A stretch of 64,000 nucleotides of DNA from Pseudomonas svalbardensis (lineage in GTDB: Bacteria; Pseudomonadota; Gammaproteobacteria; Pseudomonadales; Pseudomonadaceae), in assembly GCF_030053115.1 (NCBI RefSeq), contig NZ_CP125619.1:3173501-3237500 (forward strand). Reading direction: 5' to 3'. A program made the position numbers and the translations under genes. This document shows, one piece after another, positions 49,677 through 61,535 of this stretch; the first letter of the stretch is position 1; every line of letters begins with the position of its first letter. The notes below the pieces were generated by a model that worked only from the letters and a program-made list of their open reading frames with translations, searched no databases and had not been told where the DNA came from.

Positions 49677-51263
49677 ATGATCAGTGCGGCTTTAGATATT
49701 CAGGGAGAACGTGCTCATCAGCAGGTCGGCGAAACGAGCACTGTAAGCGCGCCAAGTCACCAATCGGTCAGCGTCCCAGGCACAAAGACGCTGACACCGG
49801 TGACCAGTCAGAACCCCAACAAGAAGAAAGTGTTGTTCGTCACCTCGGAGATCGCCGATCTGGTGAAAACCGGTGGTCTGGGCGATGTTTCCGCAGCGCT
49901 GCCGCGAGCCATGGCGCATCTGCATGATGTGCGTGTGCTGATTCCCGGTTACCCGCAAGTGCTGAACAGCGAAAACCCGATTCATATCATTGGTGAACTC
50001 GGTGGTCACGCCGCGTTGCCCCCCTGCAAGATCGGGCGCATGGACATGCCCGACGGTCTGGTCATTTACGTGTTGATCTGCCCCGAGCTTTACGAGCGCG
50101 AGGGTTCGCCTTACGGTGCCAACAACGGCCGCGACTGGCCGGACAACCACATTCGTTTCGCCCGTCTGGGCCTGGCCGCTGCCGATATCGCCGCCAATCT
50201 TGCACAAATTCACTGGTGCCCGGACCTGGTGCACGCCCATGACTGGCCTGCCGGTCTGGCACCCGCTTATATGCACTGGCGTGGACAGCGTACCCCGACG
50301 CTGTTCACCATTCATAACCTCGCCTATCAGGGCGTGACCAGTCTTGGCTCGTGCCCGGAACTGGGTATTCCCATGCATGCCTTGCAACAGGAAGGCATGG
50401 AGTTCTACGGCAAGATGTCGTTCCTCAAGGCCGGCATGGCTTATTCGAGCCACATCACCACCGTCAGCGCCACCTATGCCCAGGAAATCACCACCCCGGC
50501 CTTCGGCTGCGGTCTCGACGGTTTTCTTGCCGCCAAGACCCAGCAAGGTCTGCTCAGTGGTATTCCCAATGGCATCGATGAAAGCTGGGATGCCGCTACC
50601 GACCCGCACCTGTTCCGCCCCTTCAAAATTGGCGATTGGGAAGGCAAAGCGGTCAACGCCGCCCACGTGCGTAAGCTGTTTGGCCTGGATGATAGCGAAG
50701 GTCCGCTGTTCGCCGTGGTTTCGCGACTGGTCTATCAGAAAGGCCTGGACCTGACCGAAGCCGTCTCCGAGTACATCGTCAAATCTGGCGGGCAGATCGC
50801 GATCATCGGTCGTGGCGAGCCGGAAGAAGAACAAGCCATGCGTGAACTGGCCCTGCGTTTTCCAGGCCAGATCGGCGTGCGCATCGGTTTCAACGAGACC
50901 GACGCCCGTCGCATGTTCGCCGGCAGTGATTTCCTGCTGATGCCTTCGCGTTACGAGCCTTGCGGGCTGAGCCAGATGTACGCCCAGCGCTTCGGTTCGT
51001 TGCCGGTGGCACGCAACACCGGTGGTTTGGCCGACACCATTGAAAACGGGGTGACCGGTTTCCTGTTCGACGAATCCACGGCCGAAAGTTACGAGGAAGC
51101 CCTGAGCCGGGCCTTCAAGGTTTTTGCCTTCCCCGACCTGCTCAATGCCATGCGCTGCCGGGCCATGGCCGCGCCTTTCAACTGGTGCAAGGCGGTCGAA
51201 CCGTACGCCGAACTCTACGAAAAACTGGTGACCAAGGCGCTGGGTAAATCGGGCAAACATTAA
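49677..51263 (+). CDS. glgA: Glycogen synthase
   Basis: GT5 glycosyltransferase that builds alpha-1,4-glucan from ADP-glucose, 528 residues. The ADP-glucose-binding KTGGLGDV lies at 64-71, and later motifs are HAHDWPAGLAPAYM and PSRYEPCGLSQMYAQRFGSLP. Residues 1-48 are a Ser/Thr/Gln-rich extension absent from E. coli GlgA. GGGAG seven bases before ATG 49677 supports this start over an in-frame extension back to 49509. It heads the operon. No glgC or glgB lies in the window, so the sugar donor and branching enzyme come from elsewhere. Confidence 0.92.
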   Translation: MISAALDIQGERAHQQVGETSTVSAPSHQSVSVPGTKTLTPVTSQNPNKKKVLFVTSEIADLVKTGGLGDVSAALPRAMAHLHDVRVLIPGYPQVLNSENPIHIIGELGGHAALPPCKIGRMDMPDGLVIYVLICPELYEREGSPYGANNGRDWPDNHIRFARLGLAAADIAANLAQIHWCPDLVHAHDWPAGLAPAYMHWRGQRTPTLFTIHNLAYQGVTSLGSCPELGIPMHALQQEGMEFYGKMSFLKAGMAYSSHITTVSATYAQEITTPAFGCGLDGFLAAKTQQGLLSGIPNGIDESWDAATDPHLFRPFKIGDWEGKAVNAAHVRKLFGLDDSEGPLFAVVSRLVYQKGLDLTEAVSEYIVKSGGQIAIIGRGEPEEEQAMRELALRFPGQIGVRIGFNETDARRMFAGSDFLLMPSRYEPCGLSQMYAQRFGSLPVARNTGGLADTIENGVTGFLFDESTAESYEEALSRAFKVFAFPDLLNAMRCRAMAAPFNWCKAVEPYAELYEKLVTKALGKSGKH

Positions 51264-51276
51264 GAGGTTTTCAAAG

Positions 51277-53073
51277 ATGCCGTTACGGACCCTTGAGACC
51301 TGGCCCCACGGCGCAATCATGCTGGACGCAGAGCACACGCGTTTTGCCTTGTGGGCGCCAGATGCGTTTTACGTCAGTGTCGAACTGGAAGATGGACAGT
51401 CCTTGCCACTCCTGCCCCAGGCAGATGGCTGGTTCGTGATCAACACCCGCTGCCCCGCCGGCACGCGTTACCGCTACAACATCGACGGGGAGCTTGCGGT
51501 GCCCGACCCGGCCTCCCGCGCGCAGGCCGGTGATATCGACCGCCACAGCGTGGTGGTCGATCCACTTGCCTATCAATGGCAACACAGCGCCTGGCTTGGG
51601 CGGCCGTGGAATGAGGCGGTGATCTACGAATTGCACGTCGGTGCGCTCGGCGGCTTCAGCGAAGTCGAGCAGCACCTGGCGCGCCTCGTGGAGCTGGGCA
51701 TCAGCGCGATCGAACTGATGCCCCTGGCGCAGTTCCCCGGTGACCGCAATTGGGGTTATGACGGGGTTCTGCCCTACGCGCCCCAAGCCTCCTATGGCAC
51801 TCCCGAACAACTCAAACACTTGATCGACACCGCCCACGGTCATGGCATGGCGGTGATTCTCGACGTGGTCTACAACCACTTCGGCCCGGACGGCAACTAC
51901 CTGCATCGCTACGCCAAGGGCTTTTTCCGCGAAGACAAGCACACCCCGTGGGGTGCGGCCATCGACTTCCGGCGGCGCGAGGTACGGGACTTCTTCATCG
52001 ACAATGCGCTGATGTGGTTGCTGGAGTACCGCTTCGATGGCTTGCGCCTGGACGCGGTACACGCCATCGAAGACCCTGACTTTCTTCAGGAACTGGCGCA
52101 AAAGGTTCGCCAGCAAACCGATCCGGCCAGGCATGTGTGGCTGACCGTTGAAAACGAACACAACCAGGCCAGCCTGCTCGGAGAAGGCTACGACGCGCAG
52201 TGGAACGACGACGGTCACAACGCCTTGCACGTGCTGCTGACTGGCGAAACCGACGCCTATTACGCCGACTATGCACAAAACCCCACTGAACAACTGGCGC
52301 GCTGCCTGAGCCAGGGTTTTGTGTTTCAAGGCCACTTGACCCGTCACGGTACACCCCGTGGCGAGCCCAGCGGTCATTTGCCGCCCAGTGCTTTTGTGCT
52401 GTTTCTGCAAAACCACGACCAGATCGGCAACCGCGCCTTGGGCGAACGGCTGCATCAACTGGCCAACCCCGATGCGCTCAAGGCAGCCACCGCATTACTA
52501 CTGTTGTCACCGATGATCCCGCTGATGTTCATGGGCGACGAGTTCGCCGCCCAACAACCGTTCCTGTTCTTCACCAGCCATCACGGTGAACTCGCGGAGC
52601 TGGTCCGCGAGGGACGACGTAACGAGTTTGCCGCCTTCAGCGCGTTTGCTGATCCGCACAAACGCGAGCAGATTCCCGACCCCAACGCGCGCCAGACCTT
52701 TGAGGCTTCACGCCCCGAGCTGACATCAACCCGACAATCCGCCATACACGACCTGTATCGCCAACTGTTGCAGATCCGCCATCAGCAGATCATTCCCCGC
52801 CTGCCCGGTGCTCAAGCATTGGGCGCGGACGTGCTGGGCGCAGGCGCAGTAACGGCGCGCTGGCGACTGGGCGATGGCAGCCTGCTGTGCATTGACCTGA
52901 ACCTCAGCGACACGCCGGTGGTCCACTCCCCACAGGCCGACGCTTCGTTGTTGTTCGAATACCCGCCACAGTCAGCCGGTCTGTTGGATCAGGGCACACT
53001 TGCCCCGTATTGCGCGCTAGTCAGCCTCACGGCCGCAGCCCCTTTGCTACCCCCGGATGGAGAGCGCCAATGA
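51277..53073 (+). CDS. treZ: Maltooligosyltrehalose trehalohydrolase
   Basis: GH13 enzyme of 598 residues that cuts trehalose from maltooligosyltrehalose. An N-terminal CBM48-like domain is followed by the barrel with DVVYNH near 196. The nucleophile is Asp259 in GLRLDAVHAIED, the acid/base is Glu292 in TVENEHN, and the stabiliser is Asp381 in QNHDQIGNRA. It starts thirteen bases after glgA and its stop overlaps malQ as ATGA. Confidence 0.93.
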   Translation: MPLRTLETWPHGAIMLDAEHTRFALWAPDAFYVSVELEDGQSLPLLPQADGWFVINTRCPAGTRYRYNIDGELAVPDPASRAQAGDIDRHSVVVDPLAYQWQHSAWLGRPWNEAVIYELHVGALGGFSEVEQHLARLVELGISAIELMPLAQFPGDRNWGYDGVLPYAPQASYGTPEQLKHLIDTAHGHGMAVILDVVYNHFGPDGNYLHRYAKGFFREDKHTPWGAAIDFRRREVRDFFIDNALMWLLEYRFDGLRLDAVHAIEDPDFLQELAQKVRQQTDPARHVWLTVENEHNQASLLGEGYDAQWNDDGHNALHVLLTGETDAYYADYAQNPTEQLARCLSQGFVFQGHLTRHGTPRGEPSGHLPPSAFVLFLQNHDQIGNRALGERLHQLANPDALKAATALLLLSPMIPLMFMGDEFAAQQPFLFFTSHHGELAELVREGRRNEFAAFSAFADPHKREQIPDPNARQTFEASRPELTSTRQSAIHDLYRQLLQIRHQQIIPRLPGAQALGADVLGAGAVTARWRLGDGSLLCIDLNLSDTPVVHSPQADASLLFEYPPQSAGLLDQGTLAPYCALVSLTAAAPLLPPDGERQ

Positions 53074-55148
53074 GCGATGCGCAACTGGAAATACTGGCCA
53101 GCCGAGCTGGCCTGGCTGTCGACTGGATCGACGCCAATGGCCGCCCACAGAAAGTCGCCCCATCAGTGTTACGCAACGTCCTCACCGGACTCGGCCACCC
53201 GGCCGGCAGCGCTCAGGAAATCGACGCCAGCCTGCAGGAACTGCAGCAGGTGCAACAGACCCGACACCTGCCGCCGCTGCTGACCGCAGACTTCGGTGTC
53301 GGCCTCAGCCTGGCGCATTACTTTGAGCCGCAAACACCGTGCGAGATCCACCTTGAAGATGGCTCGCGACTTCATTTAAAACTGGATGCCGAGGCGATAT
53401 TGCCGGGCCTGGTCCCGGTCGGTTATCAGCACGTCAGCATCGACGGACAGGAATTTACCTTGGCCGTTGCACCGACGCGCTGCTACAGCGTCGGCGATGC
53501 CGTCGACAGTCCGATCCCCCGCGCCTGGGGCCTGAGCGTGCAGCTGTACGCGCTGCGTCGTCCGGGCGATGGCGGTTTCGGCGATACCCAGGCGCTGGAA
53601 GACCTGGCTCGGGTGGCCGGCGAGCGTGGCGCCGAAGCGCTGGCGATCAGTCCGCTGCATGCGATGTTCGGCAGCGACACCCAGCGCTACAGCCCGTATT
53701 CGCCTTCCAGCCGTTTGTTTCTCAACAGCCTGTACGCCGCACCGGGCGCGATCCTGGGTGATCGAGCATTGCGGACCGCGATTGATGCAACCGGCCTGGC
53801 GGCAGAACTCAAGCACCTCGAAGCCTTGCCGTTGATTGATTGGCCGGTGGCGGCCGAAGCCAAACATCGTCTGTTGCAGGCGTTGTACGAAGGTTTTGTG
53901 CAGGGCGAACACCCGTTGCATGCCGACTTCAGCAGCTTCCGCCACGCTGCTGGCGAAGCCCTGGAAAACCACTGCCGCTTTGAAGCCATTCAAGAAGCCC
54001 GCGCCGCCCAGGGTGAAAGTCTCGACTGGCGGCAGTGGCCCGTGCAATGGCAAAACCCGCGCAGCGCGGCCCTGGCCGAATTCGCCGAAGAAAACGCCGG
54101 GCGCATCGGCTTCTTTGCCTTCTGCCAATGGCTGATCACGCGCTGCCTGGAGCGCGCACAAACCGCCGCCCGCAGCGCCGGCATGAGCATTGGCCTGATC
54201 GCCGATCTGGCCGTCGGTGCCGATGGCGGTGGCAGCCAGGCCTGGAGTCGCCAGGACGAATTGCTCGCCTCGCTGACCGTGGGTGCACCACCGGACATTC
54301 TCAACCGTACCGGTCAGGGCTGGGGGATTTCCGCGTTCTCGCCCGAAGGTCTGGTGCGCAATGGCTTTCGTGCATTCATCGAAATGCTCCGCGCCAATTT
54401 TGCCCACGCCGGTGGCCTGCGCATTGATCACGTCATGGGACTGCAACGGCTGTGGGTGATCCCCAATGGCGCGTCACCCGCCGACGGCGCCTACCTCTAT
54501 TACCCGGTGGATGACCTGCTGCGTTTGCTGACCCTCGAGTCCCATCGCCATCAAGCCATCGTCCTCGGTGAAGACCTTGGCACCGTGGCCGATGGTCTGC
54601 GAGAAAAGCTCATCGCCCGTTCGATTCTCGGCATGCGCGTGCTGTTGTTCGAACAGGACAACGCGCACTTCAAACCGATTCTCGACTGGCCGGACAACGC
54701 ACTGGCGACCACAAGTACTCATGACTTGCCGACACTCAATGGCTGGTGGCATGGCCACGATATCGACTGGAACGCCCGACTGGGCCTGGTCGACGCCCCG
54801 GGTGAAATCGAATGGCGCCACCACCGCGAACGCGAGCGTGAAGGCCTGCGTCGGGTGTTGAGCGAGGACCCGCAAAACTTTCGCGAAGAGTCCCATGAAA
54901 CCGATCAGGTGCTCGATGCCGCGATACGTTTCCTCGGTCATACCCGTGCGCCGCTGGTGTTGCTGCCGCTGGAAGATGCCCTGGGCATCGAGCAGCAAGC
55001 CAACTTGCCCGGCACCACCGACACGCACCCCAATTGGTCCCGACGCTTGCCCGGCGACAGTGAAGCCTTGCTCGATGACCCGGACGCCGCTCGGCGTCTG
55101 GAACTGCTCGCCTGTGCGCGGCTTCAGGCGGCCGAGCGTGACCAATGA
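53070..55148 (+). CDS. malQ: 4-alpha-glucanotransferase (amylomaltase)
   Basis: GH77 enzyme of 692 residues that shuffles maltosyl units between glucan chains. An N-terminal extension of about 160 residues precedes the barrel. Catalytic residues are Asp453 in LRIDHVMGLQR, Glu501 in VLGEDLGTVA and Asp552 in TSTHDLPTL. The start overlaps the treZ stop; the open frame runs 20 codons upstream without support. It sits between treZ and treY, extending short maltooligosaccharides into good TreY substrates. Confidence 0.93.
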   Translation: MSDAQLEILASRAGLAVDWIDANGRPQKVAPSVLRNVLTGLGHPAGSAQEIDASLQELQQVQQTRHLPPLLTADFGVGLSLAHYFEPQTPCEIHLEDGSRLHLKLDAEAILPGLVPVGYQHVSIDGQEFTLAVAPTRCYSVGDAVDSPIPRAWGLSVQLYALRRPGDGGFGDTQALEDLARVAGERGAEALAISPLHAMFGSDTQRYSPYSPSSRLFLNSLYAAPGAILGDRALRTAIDATGLAAELKHLEALPLIDWPVAAEAKHRLLQALYEGFVQGEHPLHADFSSFRHAAGEALENHCRFEAIQEARAAQGESLDWRQWPVQWQNPRSAALAEFAEENAGRIGFFAFCQWLITRCLERAQTAARSAGMSIGLIADLAVGADGGGSQAWSRQDELLASLTVGAPPDILNRTGQGWGISAFSPEGLVRNGFRAFIEMLRANFAHAGGLRIDHVMGLQRLWVIPNGASPADGAYLYYPVDDLLRLLTLESHRHQAIVLGEDLGTVADGLREKLIARSILGMRVLLFEQDNAHFKPILDWPDNALATTSTHDLPTLNGWWHGHDIDWNARLGLVDAPGEIEWRHHREREREGLRRVLSEDPQNFREESHETDQVLDAAIRFLGHTRAPLVLLPLEDALGIEQQANLPGTTDTHPNWSRRLPGDSEALLDDPDAARRLELLACARLQAAERDQ

Positions 55149-57931
55149 AGCAAACGCTTATCCAACCGCTGCGGGCCACCCTGCGGCTGCAGTTCCATAA
55201 AGACTTCACGCTGGACGATGCGGTGCCGCTGGTGCCGTACTTCGCCAGCCTCGGCATCAGCCATGTGTATGCGTCACCCCTGCTGAGTGCTCGCGCCGGG
55301 TCCATGCATGGCTACGACGTCGTGGACCCGACCACGGTCAACCCGGAGCTGGGCGGCGAAGCGGCGCTGCGGCGTTTGGTCAGCGCATTGCGCGAGCAGA
55401 ACATGGGGCTGATCCTCGACATCGTCTCCAACCACATGGCCGTCGGCGGTGGCGATAATCCCTGGTGGCAGGATTTGCTGGAATGGGGACGCCTGAGCCC
55501 TTACGGCGAATTCTTCGATATCCAATGGCATTCGCCCGACCCGTTGATGGAAGGCCAGTTGCTGCTGCCCTTCCTCGGCAGCGACTACGGCATCGCCTTG
55601 CAGGACGGCACCCTGCCCTTGCGCTTCGATGCGCAAAAGGGTGCGTTTTATGTCGAGCACTATGAGCATCACTTCCCGATCTGTCCGACGAATTACGGCG
55701 AACTGCTCAGAACCGATGACCCGCTGAGTGCCGAATCGCTCAAGGCGCTGGCAGACCGTTTCAGCACCTTGAGCTACCAGACCGACGCCCACAGTCTGGC
55801 GATGCCGCTTAAAACAGAGTTGCGTGAACTGGCCAGCGATCCGGCGATTCTGCAGGCCATCCAGCACAACCTCAGCGCTTACGACTCGCTCACCGCCGAA
55901 GGTTTCCAGCGCCTGCACCTGTTGCTTGAACGCCAAAGCTATCGCCTGGCCAGTTGGCGCACAGCAGCAGATGACATCAACTGGCGGCGTTTTTTCGATA
56001 TCAACGAACTGGGCGGCCTGCGGGTCGAACGCCCGGCCGTGTTCGAAGCCACCCACGCGAAAATCTTCGAACTGGTGGCCGAAGGCCTGTTTGACGGTCT
56101 GCGCATCGACCACATCGACGGCCTCGCCGACCCTCGGGGTTACTGCCGCAAATTGCGGCGACGGGTCGACAGCCTGTCGCGAGATCGGCACCTGCCGATC
56201 TACGTCGAGAAGATCCTCGGCGAAGGTGAAACCCTGCACCGTGACTGGTCGGTGGATGGCACCACCGGTTACGAGTTCATGAATCAGCTGTCGCTGCTGC
56301 AACACGCTCCGGAAGGCGCGCACACTTTGGCCGAACTGTGGAATCGCTACAGCGAACGGCCTGCCGATTTCCGTCAGGAAGCGCAACTGGCCCGCCAGCA
56401 GATCCTCAACGGTTCCCTCGCCGGCGACTTCGAAAGCGTCGCCCAGGCCCTGTTGCAAGTGGCCCGGGATGACCTGATGACCCGCGACCTGACCCTCGGT
56501 GCAATCCGTCGGGCGTTGCAGGAACTGATCGTGCATTTCCCGGTGTACCGCACCTATATCAGCCCCCTTGGGCGTTCGACTGAAGACGATGTGTTTTTCC
56601 AGCAAGCCATGGACGGTGCCAGGCAAACCCTCGGCGAGGCCGACTGGCCGGTGCTCGATTGCCTGGCCAGCTGGCTGGGGGGTGAGCCGTGGCGCAAACA
56701 CCCGTTGGGCCGGCCGCGCAAGATGCTCAAGCATGCCTGTGTGCGTTTTCAGCAACTGACGTCGCCGGCGGCGGCGAAGGCTGTGGAGGACACCGCGTTC
56801 TATCGCTCGGCGACATTGTTGTCGCGCAATGACGTGGGCTTCAGCACCGAACAGTTCAGCGCGCCGGTGGCCGATTTCCATGCGGCTTGCATCAACCGTC
56901 TCGACGAGTTCCCCGATAATTTGCTGGCCACCGCGACCCACGACCACAAACGCGGCGAAGACACCCGCGCGCGCCTGGCGGTGCTGAGCGAGCGCAGTGC
57001 CTGGTACGCCGAGCAAGTCACGCTCTGGCGGACCCTCGCCCGCCCCCTGCGCGACGACGACCAGATACCGACTGCGGGCGATGAGTTGATCCTCTATCAA
57101 GCGATCCTCGGCAGCTGGCCGCTCGATTTGCGCAGTGACGATCAAACAGCCTTGGAGAACTACACTCAACGTCTGTGGCAGTGGCAACAGAAAGCCTTGC
57201 GCGAAGCCAAGTTGCAAAGCAGCTGGAGCGCGCCGAACGAGGCTTACGAACAAGCGGTTCAGCAATTCCTGCAACGTCTGCTTCTGAGCCCCGAAGGTGA
57301 ACTGTTACGTGCGGCCCTCGGCAAAGCCGCCAAGAGCATCGCCGTCCCCGGAGCCCTCAATGGATTGGCGCAAACCTTGCTGCGCATGACCGTGCCGGGG
57401 GTACCGGACCTCTATCAGGGCAACGAGTATTGGGACTTCTCGCTAGTCGATCCTGACAACCGCCGGCCGGTGGATTACGCCAGCCGTCAGCAGTCGATGC
57501 AGACGCCATTGGAACTGCCCGAACTGTTGGCTGACTGGCGCGACGGGCGCATTAAACAAGCGCTGATCGCTCATGTGTTGAACCTGCGGCTCGAGCACAC
57601 CGAGCTGTTTCGGCGAGGGACGTATCAAGCCCTTGAAGTCGTCGGCAGCCAGGCTCACCGGGTGCTGGCATTTGCTCGCTCGCTGGAAGGAAAACGCGCC
57701 ATCGTGATCGTACCGATACGTTGCGCCGAGCTGCTGAAAAACAGTGCCGAACCCCGGATTGACGCGCCGCTGTGGGGCGATACACGGGTCAAATTACCGT
57801 TCACCGTCCCTGATGAAAATTTGAAGGGACTTTTTTCAGGCACAACAGTCACACACCAAAGGGAGCTGAACATCAGCGACGCGCTAGTGGATTTCCCGAT
57901 CAATCTTTTTATCCAAACTACCCACACTTGA
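55145..57931 (+). CDS. treY: Maltooligosyltrehalose synthase
   Basis: GH13 enzyme of 928 residues that turns the reducing-end alpha-1,4 link of a maltooligosaccharide into alpha,alpha-1,1, the first half of trehalose formation. Catalytic residues are Asp322 in LRIDHIDGLADP, Glu355 in YVEKILGEGE and Asp600 in ATHDHKRGEDTR. The C-terminus contains VPGVPDLYQGNEYWDFSLVDPDNRRPVD, shown here only in part: PGVPDLYQGNEYWD. It overlaps malQ by ATGA. Confidence 0.93.
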   Translation: MKQTLIQPLRATLRLQFHKDFTLDDAVPLVPYFASLGISHVYASPLLSARAGSMHGYDVVDPTTVNPELGGEAALRRLVSALREQNMGLILDIVSNHMAVGGGDNPWWQDLLEWGRLSPYGEFFDIQWHSPDPLMEGQLLLPFLGSDYGIALQDGTLPLRFDAQKGAFYVEHYEHHFPICPTNYGELLRTDDPLSAESLKALADRFSTLSYQTDAHSLAMPLKTELRELASDPAILQAIQHNLSAYDSLTAEGFQRLHLLLERQSYRLASWRTAADDINWRRFFDINELGGLRVERPAVFEATHAKIFELVAEGLFDGLRIDHIDGLADPRGYCRKLRRRVDSLSRDRHLPIYVEKILGEGETLHRDWSVDGTTGYEFMNQLSLLQHAPEGAHTLAELWNRYSERPADFRQEAQLARQQILNGSLAGDFESVAQALLQVARDDLMTRDLTLGAIRRALQELIVHFPVYRTYISPLGRSTEDDVFFQQAMDGARQTLGEADWPVLDCLASWLGGEPWRKHPLGRPRKMLKHACVRFQQLTSPAAAKAVEDTAFYRSATLLSRNDVGFSTEQFSAPVADFHAACINRLDEFPDNLLATATHDHKRGEDTRARLAVLSERSAWYAEQVTLWRTLARPLRDDDQIPTAGDELILYQAILGSWPLDLRSDDQTALENYTQRLWQWQQKALREAKLQSSWSAPNEAYEQAVQQFLQRLLLSPEGELLRAALGKAAKSIAVPGALNGLAQTLLRMTVPGVPDLYQGNEYWDFSLVDPDNRRPVDYASRQQSMQTPLELPELLADWRDGRIKQALIAHVLNLRLEHTELFRRGTYQALEVVGSQAHRVLAFARSLEGKRAIVIVPIRCAELLKNSAEPRIDAPLWGDTRVKLPFTVPDENLKGLFSGTTVTHQRELNISDALVDFPINLFIQTTHT

Positions 57932-57952
57932 GTTCAGTTCAGGAGCATTGCG

Positions 57953-58270
57953 ATGAGCACTAACGATAAACGTATCCGCGAATTCGCCTATCAGATCTGG
58001 GAATCGGAAGGAAAACCCGAGGGCCAGGACGCTCGCCACTGGGAGATGGCCCGCAAACTGGCTGAAGCCGAAGCCCTGGCACCGAGCAAATCGCCAAAAG
58101 CGGCGGGCAGCAAAACCGCCGGCACCAAGGCCCCTGCCAGCAAAGCCAATGGCAAGGCAGCGGAGCCAAACACCAAAGCCAAGCCCGCCGCTGCCTCCAA
58201 GGTCATCCCGCCGGGCGAAAAAGCCAACGAGAAAAAGCCTCGAGCAGCGCGTAAACCGCCCGCTGTCTGA
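57953..58270 (+). CDS. DUF2934 protein with basic Lys/Ala/Pro tail
   Basis: A 105-residue protein. The first 45 residues are the DUF2934 domain (IREFAYQIWESEGKPEGQDA, then HWEMARKL). The rest is low-complexity Lys/Ala/Pro (KAAGSKTAGTKAPASKANGK), like histone-H1-type tails and probably disordered. It is placed inside the trehalose/glycogen operon between treY and glgX, the same position as a small gene in P. aeruginosa. The function is unknown; the tail could bind nucleic acid or another polyanion. Confidence 0.87.
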   Translation: MSTNDKRIREFAYQIWESEGKPEGQDARHWEMARKLAEAEALAPSKSPKAAGSKTAGTKAPASKANGKAAEPNTKAKPAAASKVIPPGEKANEKKPRAARKPPAV

Positions 58271-58295
58271 CGCCTCTCACCTGTGTCCTGATTGA

Positions 58296-58324
58296 CCTCG
58301 TGGCGAGCCTTCTCGCCACCGAGG
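58296..58324. repeat. Hairpin between the DUF2934 gene and glgX
   Basis: CCTCGTGGCGAG pairs with CTCGCCACCGAGG around a CCTT loop with one bulged base. A T-run does not follow on the plus strand. It may set the relative expression of glgX within the operon. Confidence 0.6.
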
Positions 58325-58384
58325 GCTCGCTCGCCCTCAAAAAAAACCAGAGCCAAGAACTGTCACCCCTTTGCAGGAGCACCT

Positions 58385-60544
<2,160 letters not shown>

Positions 60545-60545
60545 A

Positions 60546-61535
60546 ATGGACCTTCAAGCGTTTCTCGATCGACAGTCACCGGACTACGCTGATACTCAGG
60601 CGCTAGGCCGGTGCCTGCGGGCGCTGGTGGAGGCTGAACTTGATCAGCTTCCGCTGCCGGGTAGCGGCCAGTCGCTGGAGCGATTCCAGCGACTGGCCGA
60701 AGTCGGTGCTCATGATCTGGGGTTGTGCAAGTTGTACGAAGGCCATACCGATGCACTGGCGATCATCCAGCAACTGGGTGGCTCGCCTACGCCGGGCAGC
60801 ACGTGGGGCATGTGGGCTGCCGAACCACCGCAAGCGCGCGTGCAAGTCAGGCCGCAAGGTCAGATGGTTGTGCTGAATGGGCGCAAGGCCTGGTGTTCAG
60901 GTGCTTCGGTGTTGAGTCATGCGTTGCTCACGGCATGGGATCATCACGACCGGCAGCAATTGGTTGCGGTGGCGCTGGATCAACCCGGCGTGACCGTTAC
61001 GGATCAGGGCTGGCAAGCCGTCGGAATGGGTGCCACTGGCAGCGTCGAGGTGCTGTTCGAAGGCGCCGAAGCACAAGCCATTGGCAACCCCGGCGATTAC
61101 CTGCAACGTCCCGGCTTCTGGCAAGGCGGAATCGGCATTGCCGCTTGCTGGTACGGCGCGGCACAGAGCATCGCCGAACGCCTGCGCAGCCATTGCGCTC
61201 AACGTGAAGAACCCCACGCCCTCGCCCACCTGGGCGCGGTCGACAGTGCGCTGCATGCTGCCGCCGAGGTATTGCGGGTCAGCGCATTGATGATCGACGC
61301 CTCCCCGCTGGACGACGCCGAATTGCTGGCCCGGCGCGCCCGAGCGGTGGTGGAACACGCCGCCGAACAGGTCATGCTGCACGTCGGCCATGCCCTCGGC
61401 GCGGGTCCCTATTGCAAGGACCGACAGTTCGCCCGACTGATCGCCGACCTGCCGGTGTTCCTGCGTCAAAGCCACGCCGAACGGGATCTTGCAGCGCTTG
61501 GGCAGAGAGTACTTTCGGGGAAATGGGCGCTATGA
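60546..61535 (+). CDS. Short acyl-CoA-dehydrogenase-like protein
   Basis: A 329-residue protein with the acyl-CoA dehydrogenase fold: a helical N-terminus, a middle beta-domain (QMVVLNGRKAWCSGA and GMGATGSVEVLFEGA) and a C-terminal helical bundle ending RQSHAERDLAALG. It is about 50 residues shorter than a normal dehydrogenase. The YEG motif with the catalytic Glu is missing, so a true dehydrogenase is unlikely. Its ribosome site lies inside the end of glgX, and its stop overlaps the PIG-L gene, so it belongs to the operon at 60546-63542. It may be a flavin oxygenase or oxidase on a sugar conjugate. Confidence 0.78.
   Translation: MDLQAFLDRQSPDYADTQALGRCLRALVEAELDQLPLPGSGQSLERFQRLAEVGAHDLGLCKLYEGHTDALAIIQQLGGSPTPGSTWGMWAAEPPQARVQVRPQGQMVVLNGRKAWCSGASVLSHALLTAWDHHDRQQLVAVALDQPGVTVTDQGWQAVGMGATGSVEVLFEGAEAQAIGNPGDYLQRPGFWQGGIGIAACWYGAAQSIAERLRSHCAQREEPHALAHLGAVDSALHAAAEVLRVSALMIDASPLDDAELLARRARAVVEHAAEQVMLHVGHALGAGPYCKDRQFARLIADLPVFLRQSHAERDLAALGQRVLSGKWAL

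Noticed and set aside
49692..51338. A 548-codon minus-strand open frame
   Set aside because: It is antisense to glgA and shows no domain or ribosome site.
55274..57274. A 666-codon minus-strand open frame
   Set aside because: It lies wholly antisense to treY, which keeps all catalytic residues; the translated product has no recognisable domain.
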